Below, piece by piece: positions 1 to 7,869 of a stretch of 64,000 bases of DNA. The DNA is from Oricola cellulosilytica (GTDB taxonomy: Bacteria; Pseudomonadota; Alphaproteobacteria; Rhizobiales; Rhizobiaceae): NCBI RefSeq assembly GCF_019966575.1, contig NZ_JAINFK010000006.1:1-64000 (forward strand), written 5' to 3'. Position numbers and translations under genes: made by a program. Each line of letters opens with the position of its first letter. Position 1 is the stretch's first letter. The notes under the pieces were generated by a model. That model was not told the origin of the DNA. It was given only the letters and a program-made list of their open reading frames with translations, and searched no databases.

Positions 1-135
1 GAGATCCGCAAACACACGGTAGTTGCCCGCATCCCTCAAACCGCCAAGACGATCCGCGAAAAACTGTTCGTAATCCAAATTACCAAGCTCCGTTCGGCGG
101 AGCCGGCGGGCTCCGTTGACGTTCTTGAAGGGCAT
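1..135 (-). CDS. hemA: 5-aminolevulinate synthase, N-terminal fragment (cut by window edge)
   Basis: The minus strand encodes 45 residues from an ATG at 135 and stays open to base 1. The peptide contains DYEQFFADRLGGLRDAGNYR followed by VFADL, the typical N-terminus of alphaproteobacterial 5-aminolevulinate synthase. That PLP enzyme condenses glycine with succinyl-CoA in the first step of heme synthesis. The first 17 or so residues before the conserved part are unusually long and basic, so a downstream start is possible, but no other ATG is visible. The gene is divergent from cysG, whose product also works on tetrapyrroles. A perfect FNR/FixK-type box sits about 80 bases upstream. The identification rests on a short fragment. 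Confidence 0.8.
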   Translation of the reverse strand, partial: MPFKNVNGARRLRRTELGNLDYEQFFADRLGGLRDAGNYRVFADL

Positions 136-208
136 ATAACCGCCTCTTCGCCTGATTGAAATGCGTCAAAAAGGCGATCCATGCCTAACATTGCCCCGAA
201 CCTCCGCC

Positions 209-222
209 TTGATCCCGATCAA
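209..222. promoter_or_regulatory. FNR/FixK-type box between hemA and cysG
   Basis: The sequence TTGATCCCGATCAA is a perfect match to the FNR/FixK consensus TTGAT-N4-ATCAA. Its centre is about 80 bases from the hemA ATG and about 130 from the cysG ATG, in the only noncoding stretch between these divergent genes. Oxygen control of hemA by FNR-family proteins is known in other alphaproteobacteria, so hemA is the likelier target. The rest of 136-344 shows no convincing gene. Confidence 0.6.
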
Positions 223-344
223 GACCCCGTGAACGCGGGTGAAAAGAAACGTTATTCTCCGGCCTTTCGCATCTTTGGAATTCCAGTCCTCGTTCGACCA
301 GACTGCCCTCACTATCTTCCGGGCTCAACGAGACGAGGCTCGAA

Positions 345-1760
345 ATGCGTCATTTTCCAATTTTCCTGAATGTTGTCGAACGACGGGTCGTCGTTTCGGG
401 AGCGGGAGAATGCGCGGTTTCCAAATTGCGCCTCCTTCTGAAAACCGACGCGAATATCGTCGTGATCGGCGCCGATCCGGTGCCGCAGATACGCCGATGG
501 GCGAAAGAAGGCCGGCTCGCCCTCATCGAGCGCCGGATCGAGCCAGCAGACGTTGCCGGCGCCGCTCTGGTCTATGGCGCGAATGACGACGAAGAGGAGG
601 ATGCCCGCGCCGCCGGGATCGGCAGGCAGGCCGGCGCGCTGGTCAACATCGTCGACAATCTCAACCATTCCGATTTCATCACACCGGCGATTGTCGATCG
701 CGACCCCGTCACGGTCGCCATCGGCACCGAAGGCGCCGCCCCCGTTCTTGCGCGCAAGATCAAGGCCGATCTGGAGGCGCGTCTGCCCGCGTCGCTTGGC
801 TTGCTCGCGCGGATCGGACAGAGCTTCCGCCACAAGGCGGCGATGCTGCCGATGGGCCGCAAGCGCCGCGACTTCTGGTCGCGCTATTATTCCGGCGAGG
901 GCGATGCGGCACTGAAGGAAGGCGGCGAGCATGGCGCGCAGGCGAAACTCGAAGAGCTTCTGACAGACTCCATCGAGACTAGGCCGCGCGATGGCCATGT
1001 CTCGCTCATCGGCACCGGCCCCGGCGATCCGGAACTTCTGACCGTTAAGGCCCGCCGCCTCATCCACGAGGCAGACGTGGTGCTGCACGACCGGCTCGTG
1101 CCGGACGCCATCATCGAACTTGCGCGGCGCGAGGCGATTATCGTCGAGGTCGGCAAGACCGGCTACGGGCCGTCCTGGAAACAGGAAGACATCAATGCGC
1201 TGCTCGTCGAACATGCCGCAAATGGCGCCCAGGTGGCACGGTTGAAATCCGGCGATCCGGGCATCTTCGGACGTCTGGACGAGGAACTCGACGCCCTCGA
1301 CGAGGCCAACATTTCCTGGGATATCGTTCCGGGCATCACCGCAGCGGCGGCGGCCGCCGCTTCCAGCGGTCTGTCGCTGACCAAGCGTGGCCGAAATTCC
1401 TCGATCCGTTTCATGACCGGCCGCGACGTCGAGGGGTTCGCCGAGCACGACTGGCGTGATCTGGCCAAATCCGGCTCCGGCGCCGCGATCTATATGGGTG
1501 TCAAGGCGGCTGCCTTTCTGCGCGGACGGCTGCTGATACATGGCGCGGACGCTCAAACGCCGGTAACGATCGTGGAGAACGCCTCGCGCGCCAACCAGAA
1601 GACGGTCTCGACGACGATCCTGGCCCTCCCTGACGCCCTTGCCGAGGCCGGCATTACCGGTCCCGCCGTCCTGCTCTACGGAATGGCGCCGCGCAAGGCG
1701 CTCGCCGTCGCCGCCGGCGTTTCGCCCGAAAATATCGCAGAACAAGCTGGAGCGGTTTGA
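345..1760 (+). CDS. cysG: siroheme synthase (multifunctional CysG)
   Basis: This 471-residue protein makes siroheme, the cofactor of the sulfite reductase encoded just downstream. Residues 1-150 form the precorrin-2 dehydrogenase/ferrochelatase part, starting MRHFPIFLNVVERRVVVSGAG with a Rossmann-type glycine stretch. From about residue 220 the SAM-dependent uroporphyrinogen-III methyltransferase domain begins with the signature GTGPGDPELLTVKARRL and continues with LKSGDPGIFGR and VPGITAAAAAAA. The length fits the fused enzyme. The gene is the first of a tight plus-strand operon; the next gene starts two bases after its stop. It acts in the cytoplasm. Confidence 0.95.
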   Translation: MRHFPIFLNVVERRVVVSGAGECAVSKLRLLLKTDANIVVIGADPVPQIRRWAKEGRLALIERRIEPADVAGAALVYGANDDEEEDARAAGIGRQAGALVNIVDNLNHSDFITPAIVDRDPVTVAIGTEGAAPVLARKIKADLEARLPASLGLLARIGQSFRHKAAMLPMGRKRRDFWSRYYSGEGDAALKEGGEHGAQAKLEELLTDSIETRPRDGHVSLIGTGPGDPELLTVKARRLIHEADVVLHDRLVPDAIIELARREAIIVEVGKTGYGPSWKQEDINALLVEHAANGAQVARLKSGDPGIFGRLDEELDALDEANISWDIVPGITAAAAAAASSGLSLTKRGRNSSIRFMTGRDVEGFAEHDWRDLAKSGSGAAIYMGVKAAAFLRGRLLIHGADAQTPVTIVENASRANQKTVSTTILALPDALAEAGITGPAVLLYGMAPRKALAVAAGVSPENIAEQAGAV

Positions 1761-1761
1761 G

Positions 1762-2064
1762 ATGGCCCGTGAATACAAGCCGCAGATTGTCACCGCCAAC
1801 GATCTCTTCGAAGGGGATGTGGTGTATTTCACGGCGTCGCACGACTGGGTGCGCGATCTGGGCGGCGCGGTCGTAGCCTATTCGAAGGAAGCCGCCGAAA
1901 CGCTTCTCGGACACGCCAGCGATCAGCAGGACAAGGTCGTCGGGCCGTATCTTGCAGAGGTCGTCATGGGCGAAGACAACCGGCCTGAGCCGGCGCATTT
2001 CCGCGAGGCCTTCCGCACACGCGGTCCGTCAAACTACTTCCACGGCAAACAGGCAGAGGCCTGA
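1762..2064 (+). CDS. DUF2849 family protein of the sulfite-reduction operon
   Basis: The gene encodes 100 residues and starts at the ATG directly after the cysG stop. The sequence (MAREYKPQIVTANDLFEGDVV, later LGGAVVAYSKEAAETLL) matches the DUF2849 family, which in rhizobia sits between cysG and cysI. No catalytic motif, signal peptide or membrane segment is visible. Its strict placement suggests a helper role in sulfite reductase assembly or activity, but this is inferred from context only. The following cysI starts four bases after its stop, so translation is probably coupled. Confidence 0.85.
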   Translation: MAREYKPQIVTANDLFEGDVVYFTASHDWVRDLGGAVVAYSKEAAETLLGHASDQQDKVVGPYLAEVVMGEDNRPEPAHFREAFRTRGPSNYFHGKQAEA

Positions 2065-2068
2065 AGAG

Positions 2069-3742
2069 ATGTACAAGTACAATGATTTCGACGAAGCCTT
2101 CGTGCGCAACCGGGTCGCGGAATTCCGCGAACAGGTCGAGCGCCGCGTCGACGGCTCGCTGACCGAAGACGAGTTCAAGCCGTTGCGGCTCAAAAACGGG
2201 CTTTACCTGCAACTGCATGCCTACATGCTGCGGGTCGCGGTGCCGTATGGCACGCTTAACTCGACCCAGATGCGTCAGCTTGCGCTGATCGCCGAGCGCT
2301 TCGACAAGGGTTACGGGCACTTCACCACGCGGCAGAACATCCAGTTCAACTGGCCCCGCCTGAAGGACGTGCCGGAGATCCTGGAACTTCTCGCCGATGT
2401 CGAGATGCATGCGATCCAGACCTCCGGCAACTGCATTCGCAACGTAACCGCCGACCATTTCGCCGGCGCGGCGCTGGACGAGATCGAGGATCCGCGCCCG
2501 ACGGCGGAACTGCTGCGCCAGTGGTCAACGGACCATCCGGAATTCCAGTATTTGCCGCGCAAGTTCAAGATCGCGATCACCGGCGCTCCGAACGACCGCG
2601 CAGTTACAAAGGCGCACGATATCGGTCTGCGCATGGTGCGCAGCGAGGCCGGCGACCCCGGCTACGAAGTGATCGTCGGCGGTGGCCTCGGGCGTACGCC
2701 GATGGTCGGCAAGACCGTGCGCGACTTCCTGCCGAAGGCCGATCTGCTGCCGTATCTCGAAGCAATCATGCAGGTCTACAACCTGTCCGGCAGACGGGAC
2801 AACAAGTATAAGGCGCGCATCAAGATCCTTGTCCACGAGACCGGCCTCGACGAGATCAAGGAGATGATCGAGGAAGCTTTTGAGCGGCAGAAGCGCGACT
2901 TCCGGGGTCCCCCTTCCGAGTTGCTGGAGATGATCGAGGAAGCCTTCGCGCCGCCGCTGTTCGACAATACGCAGTCACTCGCCTTCGACCACGCGCAGGA
3001 GGCAAACCCCGCCTTCCGCTCCTTCGTCGAGACCAATGTGGCCGCACACAAGAACCCGGCCTATGGCATTGTTTCCGTTTCGTTAAAGCCGATCGGCGGC
3101 ACACCGGGGGATGCGACGGCGGAGCAGATGCGCACGCTCGCCGACCTTGCCGAAGCCTACGGTCACGACGAGTTGCGCGTGAGCCACGAGCAGAACATCA
3201 TCCTGCCGCATGTCCGCAAGGCCGACATACCGGCGGTCTATGCGAGATTGCGGGAAGCCGGTTTGGCGACGGCCAATATCGGGCTCGTCAGCGACATCAT
3301 CGCCTGCCCCGGCATGGACTACTGCGCGCTGGCAACCGCCCGTTCGATCCCGATCGCCCAGCAGATATCGACCCGCTTCGACGAACTGAAGCTGGAGCGC
3401 GAGATCGGCCCGCTGAAAATCAAGATTTCCGGCTGCATCAACGCCTGCGGCCACCACCATGTCGGCCATATCGGCATTCTCGGCCTCGACAAGGCGGGCA
3501 AGGAAAATTACCAGATCACGCTGGGCGGTGACGGCACGGAGACCGCAACCATCGGCGAGCGCACCGGGCCCGGCTTCGACGCCGAAGACCTGATCCAGGC
3601 AATCGAGGCGATTATCGAGACGTATCTCGGCCTTAGAGAGGATACTTCGGAAACTTTCCTGCAAGCCTATCGCCGCGTCGGCGCGGAGCCTTTCAAGCAG
3701 GCCATCTACGCTCGCCCGGAGGACGAAGCCCGTGCCGCATGA
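2069..3742 (+). CDS. cysI: assimilatory sulfite reductase, siroheme/4Fe-4S (nitrite/sulfite reductase family)
   Basis: The protein has 557 residues and reduces sulfite to sulfide with six electrons using siroheme coupled to a 4Fe-4S cluster. The cluster cysteines are visible as ACPGMDYC and GCINACGHHHVGHIG near residues 410-480. The N-terminal half contains the ferrodoxin-like repeat (GHFTTRQNIQFNWPRL, TSGNCIRNVTADH). The length and lack of flavin domains suggest a stand-alone, probably ferredoxin-dependent enzyme; the ferredoxin-NADP reductase gene at 4963 would suit that. The start at 2069 follows a short gap after the DUF2849 gene with GAAGAG upstream. Its stop overlaps cysH by 11 bases. 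Confidence 0.94.
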   Translation: MYKYNDFDEAFVRNRVAEFREQVERRVDGSLTEDEFKPLRLKNGLYLQLHAYMLRVAVPYGTLNSTQMRQLALIAERFDKGYGHFTTRQNIQFNWPRLKDVPEILELLADVEMHAIQTSGNCIRNVTADHFAGAALDEIEDPRPTAELLRQWSTDHPEFQYLPRKFKIAITGAPNDRAVTKAHDIGLRMVRSEAGDPGYEVIVGGGLGRTPMVGKTVRDFLPKADLLPYLEAIMQVYNLSGRRDNKYKARIKILVHETGLDEIKEMIEEAFERQKRDFRGPPSELLEMIEEAFAPPLFDNTQSLAFDHAQEANPAFRSFVETNVAAHKNPAYGIVSVSLKPIGGTPGDATAEQMRTLADLAEAYGHDELRVSHEQNIILPHVRKADIPAVYARLREAGLATANIGLVSDIIACPGMDYCALATARSIPIAQQISTRFDELKLEREIGPLKIKISGCINACGHHHVGHIGILGLDKAGKENYQITLGGDGTETATIGERTGPGFDAEDLIQAIEAIIETYLGLREDTSETFLQAYRRVGAEPFKQAIYARPEDEARAA

Positions 3743-4481
3743 TCGCATCGAATTGAAGCATCCGGCAGCCCCGCAGGACGGGACGTTTCTGCGGATCAAC
3801 GAAACCCGCGACGTTCTGAAGCGTGTGTTGGCGGAGAAACAGCACGGCGAGATTGCCGTCGTCTCTTCGTTCGGCGCGGAGTCGGCCGTGCTGCTGCACC
3901 TCGTCGCGGAGGTCGATCCGGCCACGCCGGTGATCTTCATCGACACACGCATGCTGTTCGAGGAGACGCTGGCCTACAAGGACCAGCTTATCCGCACGCT
4001 AGGGCTCACCGATGTGCGCACCGTGTCGCCGGACGGCAAGGTCATCCGCCAGAATGATCCGTATGGCCGCATGCACTTGAGCGAGCCTGACGCCTGCTGC
4101 GGATTCCGGAAAACCGAGGTGTTGCGCAACGCATTGGCGCCATTCGACGGCTGGATCACGGGACGCAAGCGCTTTCAGGCCGCGACGCGCGACACTGTCG
4201 AAACCTTCGAGCAGGCAAGCGACGGCAAGCTCAAGGTGAACCCGCTCGCGCACTGGACGAAGGAGGATATCGACGCCTATTTCGAGCGGTTTGATCTGCC
4301 CCCACACCCGCTCGTCGAACATGGATATCTTTCCATCGGCTGCGCCTCGTGCACCAGCGCCGTAAAGCCGGGCGAAGACGTGCGCGCCGGGCGTTGGCGC
4401 GGATCCGACAAGACCGAATGCGGCATCCATTTCGAAAACGGCAAGCTGGTGCGCGGTTCCGGCGCGAACACATCGGAGTAA
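3732..4481 (+). CDS. cysH: adenylyl-sulfate (APS) reductase, CysH family
   Basis: A GTG start at 3732, overlapping the end of cysI, gives 249 residues. The protein reduces activated sulfate to sulfite. The double cysteine DACCGFRK, the later pair IGCASCT and the C-terminal KTECGIH with the catalytic cysteine are all present. The CC plus CxxC pattern binds a 4Fe-4S cluster and marks the APS-using rather than the PAPS-using type. The nucleotide-binding start (VVSSFGAESAVLLHLVAEV) is near residue 40. No other in-frame start gives a better fit. The gene is embedded in the operon and followed by DUF934 three bases later. Confidence 0.93.
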   Translation: MPHDRIELKHPAAPQDGTFLRINETRDVLKRVLAEKQHGEIAVVSSFGAESAVLLHLVAEVDPATPVIFIDTRMLFEETLAYKDQLIRTLGLTDVRTVSPDGKVIRQNDPYGRMHLSEPDACCGFRKTEVLRNALAPFDGWITGRKRFQAATRDTVETFEQASDGKLKVNPLAHWTKEDIDAYFERFDLPPHPLVEHGYLSIGCASCTSAVKPGEDVRAGRWRGSDKTECGIHFENGKLVRGSGANTSE

Positions 4482-4483
4482 GC

Positions 4484-4939
4484 ATGGGTATTATCGTTAC
4501 AGACAGCGGTTTCCAGGAGGATTCGCTCGCCATCGCCTCCGCTTCCGGCGACTTTCGCATGCTGGGCCTGGACGAACTGCAGCAGAGCGACGAGAGCGCA
4601 CCTCCCGGCAAGGTCGGCCTTGCCGTCGACAATTCCGTCGACACCGAAACGCTTGTGCCGTTCTTCGAACGTGTGTCGGTGATCGCTATCCCGTTTCCCT
4701 CCTTCCCAGACGGCCGGGGGTTTTCAATCGCGCGCGAATTGCGGCAACTTGGCTACAAGGGAACGCTTCGCGCGACCGGACATCTGATCGCCGACCAGTA
4801 CGCGCATGCGCGCCGGACCGGCTTCGATGAAGTCGAGATTTCGCCGGAATTGGCAGCCCGCCAGCCGGAAGAACAGTGGACAGCGCGTGCCGACTGGCAG
4901 AACCACTTCTACCAAAAGCGTTTGCTTGGCGAGCGCTGA
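4484..4939 (+). CDS. DUF934 family protein of the sulfite-reduction operon
   Basis: The gene encodes 151 residues starting MGIIVTDSGFQEDSLA, three bases after the cysH stop. The central part FPSFPDGRGFSIARELRQLG is the hallmark of DUF934, a family nearly always found beside sulfite reductase genes in proteobacteria. There are no membrane segments. Its exact job is unknown; it is thought to be an accessory factor of assimilatory sulfite reduction, which is inferred from linkage. It ends 23 bases before the ferredoxin-NADP reductase gene, so it is probably on the same transcript. Confidence 0.88.
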   Translation: MGIIVTDSGFQEDSLAIASASGDFRMLGLDELQQSDESAPPGKVGLAVDNSVDTETLVPFFERVSVIAIPFPSFPDGRGFSIARELRQLGYKGTLRATGHLIADQYAHARRTGFDEVEISPELAARQPEEQWTARADWQNHFYQKRLLGER

Positions 4940-4962
4940 ACAGTTTATCAGGACTTCCGAAC

Positions 4963-5802
4963 ATGACCGACATGACGCCTATCAAGGAAGCGGCTGCGCT
5001 TGTGAATATCGTTACCCCCCTGCGCGATGGCCAGACAGTGACCGAGGTCACCCACTGGACCGACAAGCTTTTCTCGTTCCGGCTGACGCGGCCGCAGAGC
5101 CTGCGTTTCCGCTCGGGGGAGTTTGTCATGATCGGCTTGCCGGGCGACAATGGAAAGCCGATTCTGCGCGCTTATTCGATCGCTTCGCCGTCATGGGACG
5201 AGGAGCTGGAATTCTATTCCATCAAGGTGCCAAATGGCCCCCTCACCTCGCGACTGCAGAACATAAAGGTCGGCGAGCAGGTGATCCTAAAGACCAAGCC
5301 CGTCGGAACGCTCGTCGTCGATGCCCTGCTGCCCGGCAAGCGGCTTTACATGCTCGCCACGGGCACCGGCATCGCCCCCTTCGCCTCGCTGATCCGCGAT
5401 CCGGAGGTCTACGACAAGTTCGATCAGGTGATACTCACCCATACCTGCCGGCAGGTCGCCGAACTCGAATACGGCCGGCAGCTCGTTGAAAACCTCGTCA
5501 ACGATCCGCTGATCGGTGAGATGGTGGACGGCAAGCTGGTCTACTATCCGACGACAACACGCGAAGATTCACCGACAACCGGCCGCGTGACCGACAAGAT
5601 CCGGTCCGGCGAGTTGTTCAGCGACCTCGGTGTTCCGGCATGGAATCCAGACGAGGACCGGGTGATGATCTGTGGCTCAATGGGCCTTAACACCGAGATC
5701 AAGGATCTTTGCGAGGCTGCCGGCCTGGAAGAGGGCGCGAACTCCAAACCGGGCCACTATGTGTTGGAGAAGGCTTTCGTGGGCGATACTGCTGTAGTTT
5801 GA
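4963..5802 (+). CDS. fpr: ferredoxin-NADP(+) reductase
   Basis: The gene encodes 279 residues beginning MTDMTPIKEAAALVNIV. The FAD-binding motif RAYSIAS, the NADP motif GTGIAPFASLIRDP and the C-terminal YVLEKAFVGD are typical of bacterial ferredoxin/flavodoxin-NADP reductases. The enzyme moves electrons between NADPH and ferredoxin in the cytoplasm. It follows the cys operon by 23 bases, so it may supply reduced ferredoxin to the sulfite reductase encoded upstream. ATG 4963 was chosen over an earlier in-frame ATG at 4876 because it avoids overlap with the DUF934 gene and matches the family start. Confidence 0.93.
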   Translation: MTDMTPIKEAAALVNIVTPLRDGQTVTEVTHWTDKLFSFRLTRPQSLRFRSGEFVMIGLPGDNGKPILRAYSIASPSWDEELEFYSIKVPNGPLTSRLQNIKVGEQVILKTKPVGTLVVDALLPGKRLYMLATGTGIAPFASLIRDPEVYDKFDQVILTHTCRQVAELEYGRQLVENLVNDPLIGEMVDGKLVYYPTTTREDSPTTGRVTDKIRSGELFSDLGVPAWNPDEDRVMICGSMGLNTEIKDLCEAAGLEEGANSKPGHYVLEKAFVGDTAVV

Positions 5803-5896
5803 TCGCCGAGGGCGCACCCGCAACGCCAGGTTTTCTTGATAGTCACGCAGTGGAATGAACGGTATTCCAATGCGGAGGCCGTGCACAGGATGGCGT

Positions 5897-6796
5897 TCAC
5901 TCCTGCAGTTCAAACCTGCACCTCAAGGTCTTGAACCGCTCAGCGGCGAAATCGGTGAAAGACCGCAGATGACGCGAGCGCTGCGCCTTTGATGTCGTGA
6001 GCATCCAGATGTGGGGGCTGTTTTCCGACGGCACAACGACGCAGCGAACCAGTTCGGGAACCGGTTCGGACGAAAAGCAGGGGAGCAATCCCAGCCCTAC
6101 CCCGGACAGGACGATGGCTCGCATGTTGACGACCGTATTGCTAGTCATCACAACCTGTCTGCCCGCGATCTGGCTCATGAACCAGAGCGAGGCCCGGGAC
6201 ATCGCGAATTTCCCCTCATAAGCGGCAACGGGATGGTTCAACAATTCGTCCGCCTGCGACGGGGCCGAATGTTTTTGGGCATAGTCGCGGCTGCAATAGA
6301 CGGCCCATGAAATATCGGCGACGCGCCGGCACAGCAGTGTCGCGTCGTCGAGATGGTCGGCGGCGCGAAACGCCACATCGGCCTCGCCCTTCTCGATATC
6401 GAGGAACCTGTCCTGAGCGACGTATTCGAAGGTGGTTGCCGGGGCCTTCGCCCGGTACTCTGCCACAATCTCGCTTATGGAGTAGTTGAGAATGTCTTCG
6501 GCCGCGGTGATACGGATTTTGCCACCCAAGGCACGACGCAGCCGGTCCGCTTCCGCACCGAGATCAGCGGCAGCGTTCTCCATGCCTTCCGAAGCGCCGA
6601 GCAACATTTCGCCTTCTTCGGTCAGGTGAAAGCCGCGCGTATCTCGTGAAAACAACGTGAGATCGAGACAGCGCTCGAGAGCCTGGATCCGCCGGCTTAC
6701 CGTTGTCTGGTTCATGTCGAGCGCCCGCGCCGCGCCGAGCGTCGATCCTGCCCGGGCTACGGTGAGGAAGACACGGATGTCGTTCCAGTCGAACAT
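5897..6796 (-). CDS. LysR-family transcriptional regulator
   Basis: The protein has 299 residues. The N-terminal winged helix-turn-helix is clear (MFDWNDIRVFLTVARAGST, ALDMNQTTVSRRIQALE), followed by the LysR substrate-binding domain from about residue 90. The start at 6796 gives the usual short lead into the helix-turn-helix; a longer in-frame start exists at 6832. It is divergent from the sulfotransferase gene at 6901, and the 104-base spacer contains a perfect 14-bp palindrome that is a natural operator candidate. By the usual LysR logic it likely controls the sulfotransferase and itself. The effector is unknown. Confidence 0.9.
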   Translation of the reverse strand: MFDWNDIRVFLTVARAGSTLGAARALDMNQTTVSRRIQALERCLDLTLFSRDTRGFHLTEEGEMLLGASEGMENAAADLGAEADRLRRALGGKIRITAAEDILNYSISEIVAEYRAKAPATTFEYVAQDRFLDIEKGEADVAFRAADHLDDATLLCRRVADISWAVYCSRDYAQKHSAPSQADELLNHPVAAYEGKFAMSRASLWFMSQIAGRQVVMTSNTVVNMRAIVLSGVGLGLLPCFSSEPVPELVRCVVVPSENSPHIWMLTTSKAQRSRHLRSFTDFAAERFKTLRCRFELQE

Positions 6797-6853
6797 CGAA
6801 CGAGTATGCAGAAATGCCGAACCACTCGGCAATAGGCAACATTCCGTAAAGTC

Positions 6854-6867
6854 ATGACGATCGTCAT
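6854..6867. promoter_or_regulatory. perfect palindrome between LysR gene and sulfotransferase gene
   Basis: ATGACGATCGTCAT is a perfect 14-bp inverted repeat in the divergent promoter region. Its centre is about 64 bases upstream of the LysR gene start and 40 bases upstream of the sulfotransferase start. LysR proteins usually bind interrupted dyads of the T-N11-A type, so the match in style is only partial. Confidence 0.4.
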
Positions 6868-6900
6868 TCTTTCAAGGCAACGGCAAGGAGGGATAAGGCG

Positions 6901-7827
6901 ATGTCCGAACGCAATGATATTCAATGGCCAGCAAAGACGCGCGAGATGCACAACCATCACTTCGACAGCACAATCTGGAACGATTTTCGCTTTCGCGACG
7001 ACGACGTGGTGATCTCGACCTACGCCAAGTCGGGGACGACGTGGATGCAGCAAATCGTGTCTCAGCTGATATTCGATGGAGAGGAAGGCCTGCCCGTAGC
7101 CGAGATGTCGCCATGGATGGATCTGCGCATCCCGCCGAAGGAAGTCAAACTCCCGGAAGTCGAAGCGCAGACTCACCGGCGGTTTCTCAAAACGCATCTG
7201 CCGGTCGATGCTTTGGTATTCTCACCCCAGGCCAAATACATCTATATCGGCCGAGACGGACGCGATGTCGTCTGGTCCATGTACAACCATCACGCCAATG
7301 CCAATGGTCTCTGGTACGAGGCGCTCAACGATACCCCAGGACGGGTCGGCCCGCCGATCGGAAAGCCGCCGGAATCGCCGGTCGAGTATTTCCGCACCTG
7401 GCTGGAGCATGACGGCCATCCCTTCTGGCCGTTTTGGGACAACGTGCGTACCTGGTGGGCGATCCGCAAGCTTCCGAACGTCTTGTTCGTCCACTTTGCG
7501 GATCTGAAGCAGGACATGCAGGGGGAAATCCGCCGTATCGCCTCTTTCCTCGACATCGAAGCCGACGAGGCGCTGATGGCGAGGAGCGTTGAACACTGCA
7601 GCTTCGATTACATGAAGCGGAACGCGGGCCGCTGCGTGCCACTCGCTGGCGCCTTCTGGGAAGGCGGTCCGGGAACCTTCATTCACAAGGGAACAAACGG
7701 TAGGTGGCGCGATCTGCTCACCACTGAGGACGTTACGCGCTACGAACGGCGGGCGCGGACCGAACTGGGCGACGATTGCGCCGCATGGCTTGCGAAGGGA
7801 CGGCTCGAACAACGGGCGGCGGCATGA
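6901..7827 (+). CDS. sulfotransferase domain protein (PAPS-dependent)
   Basis: The gene encodes 308 residues. The 5'-phosphosulfate-binding loop YAKSGTTWMQQI is near residue 41, the 3'-phosphate motif YIGRDGRDVVWSMYNHHA near 117, and the C-terminal KGTNGRWRDLLT motif (classic RKGxxGDWK region) near 266. These are the cofactor contacts of cytosolic sulfotransferase-fold enzymes that move sulfate from PAPS to an alcohol or amine. No signal peptide is visible. The acceptor cannot be told from sequence. The divergent LysR regulator suggests inducible expression. AGGAGGGATAAGGCG upstream of the ATG gives a strong ribosome site. Confidence 0.88.
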   Translation: MSERNDIQWPAKTREMHNHHFDSTIWNDFRFRDDDVVISTYAKSGTTWMQQIVSQLIFDGEEGLPVAEMSPWMDLRIPPKEVKLPEVEAQTHRRFLKTHLPVDALVFSPQAKYIYIGRDGRDVVWSMYNHHANANGLWYEALNDTPGRVGPPIGKPPESPVEYFRTWLEHDGHPFWPFWDNVRTWWAIRKLPNVLFVHFADLKQDMQGEIRRIASFLDIEADEALMARSVEHCSFDYMKRNAGRCVPLAGAFWEGGPGTFIHKGTNGRWRDLLTTEDVTRYERRARTELGDDCAAWLAKGRLEQRAAA

Positions 7828-7834
7828 GAAAGGC

Positions 7835-7857
7835 GCGGCGGCCGTTCAACCCGCCGC
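7835..7857. terminator. hairpin between convergent sulfotransferase and 184-residue genes
   Basis: GCGGCGG and CCGCCGC pair perfectly around a nine-base loop in the 42-base gap between convergent genes. There is no T run, so this is a terminator-like hairpin by position rather than a textbook intrinsic terminator. Confidence 0.35.
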
Positions 7858-7869
7858 CGACGAGAGGTA

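Noticed and set aside
312-1832. 506-codon open frame on the minus strand opposite cysG
   Set aside because: It lies antisense to a clear siroheme synthase and its peptide has no recognisable domain; long antisense frames are common in GC-rich DNA.
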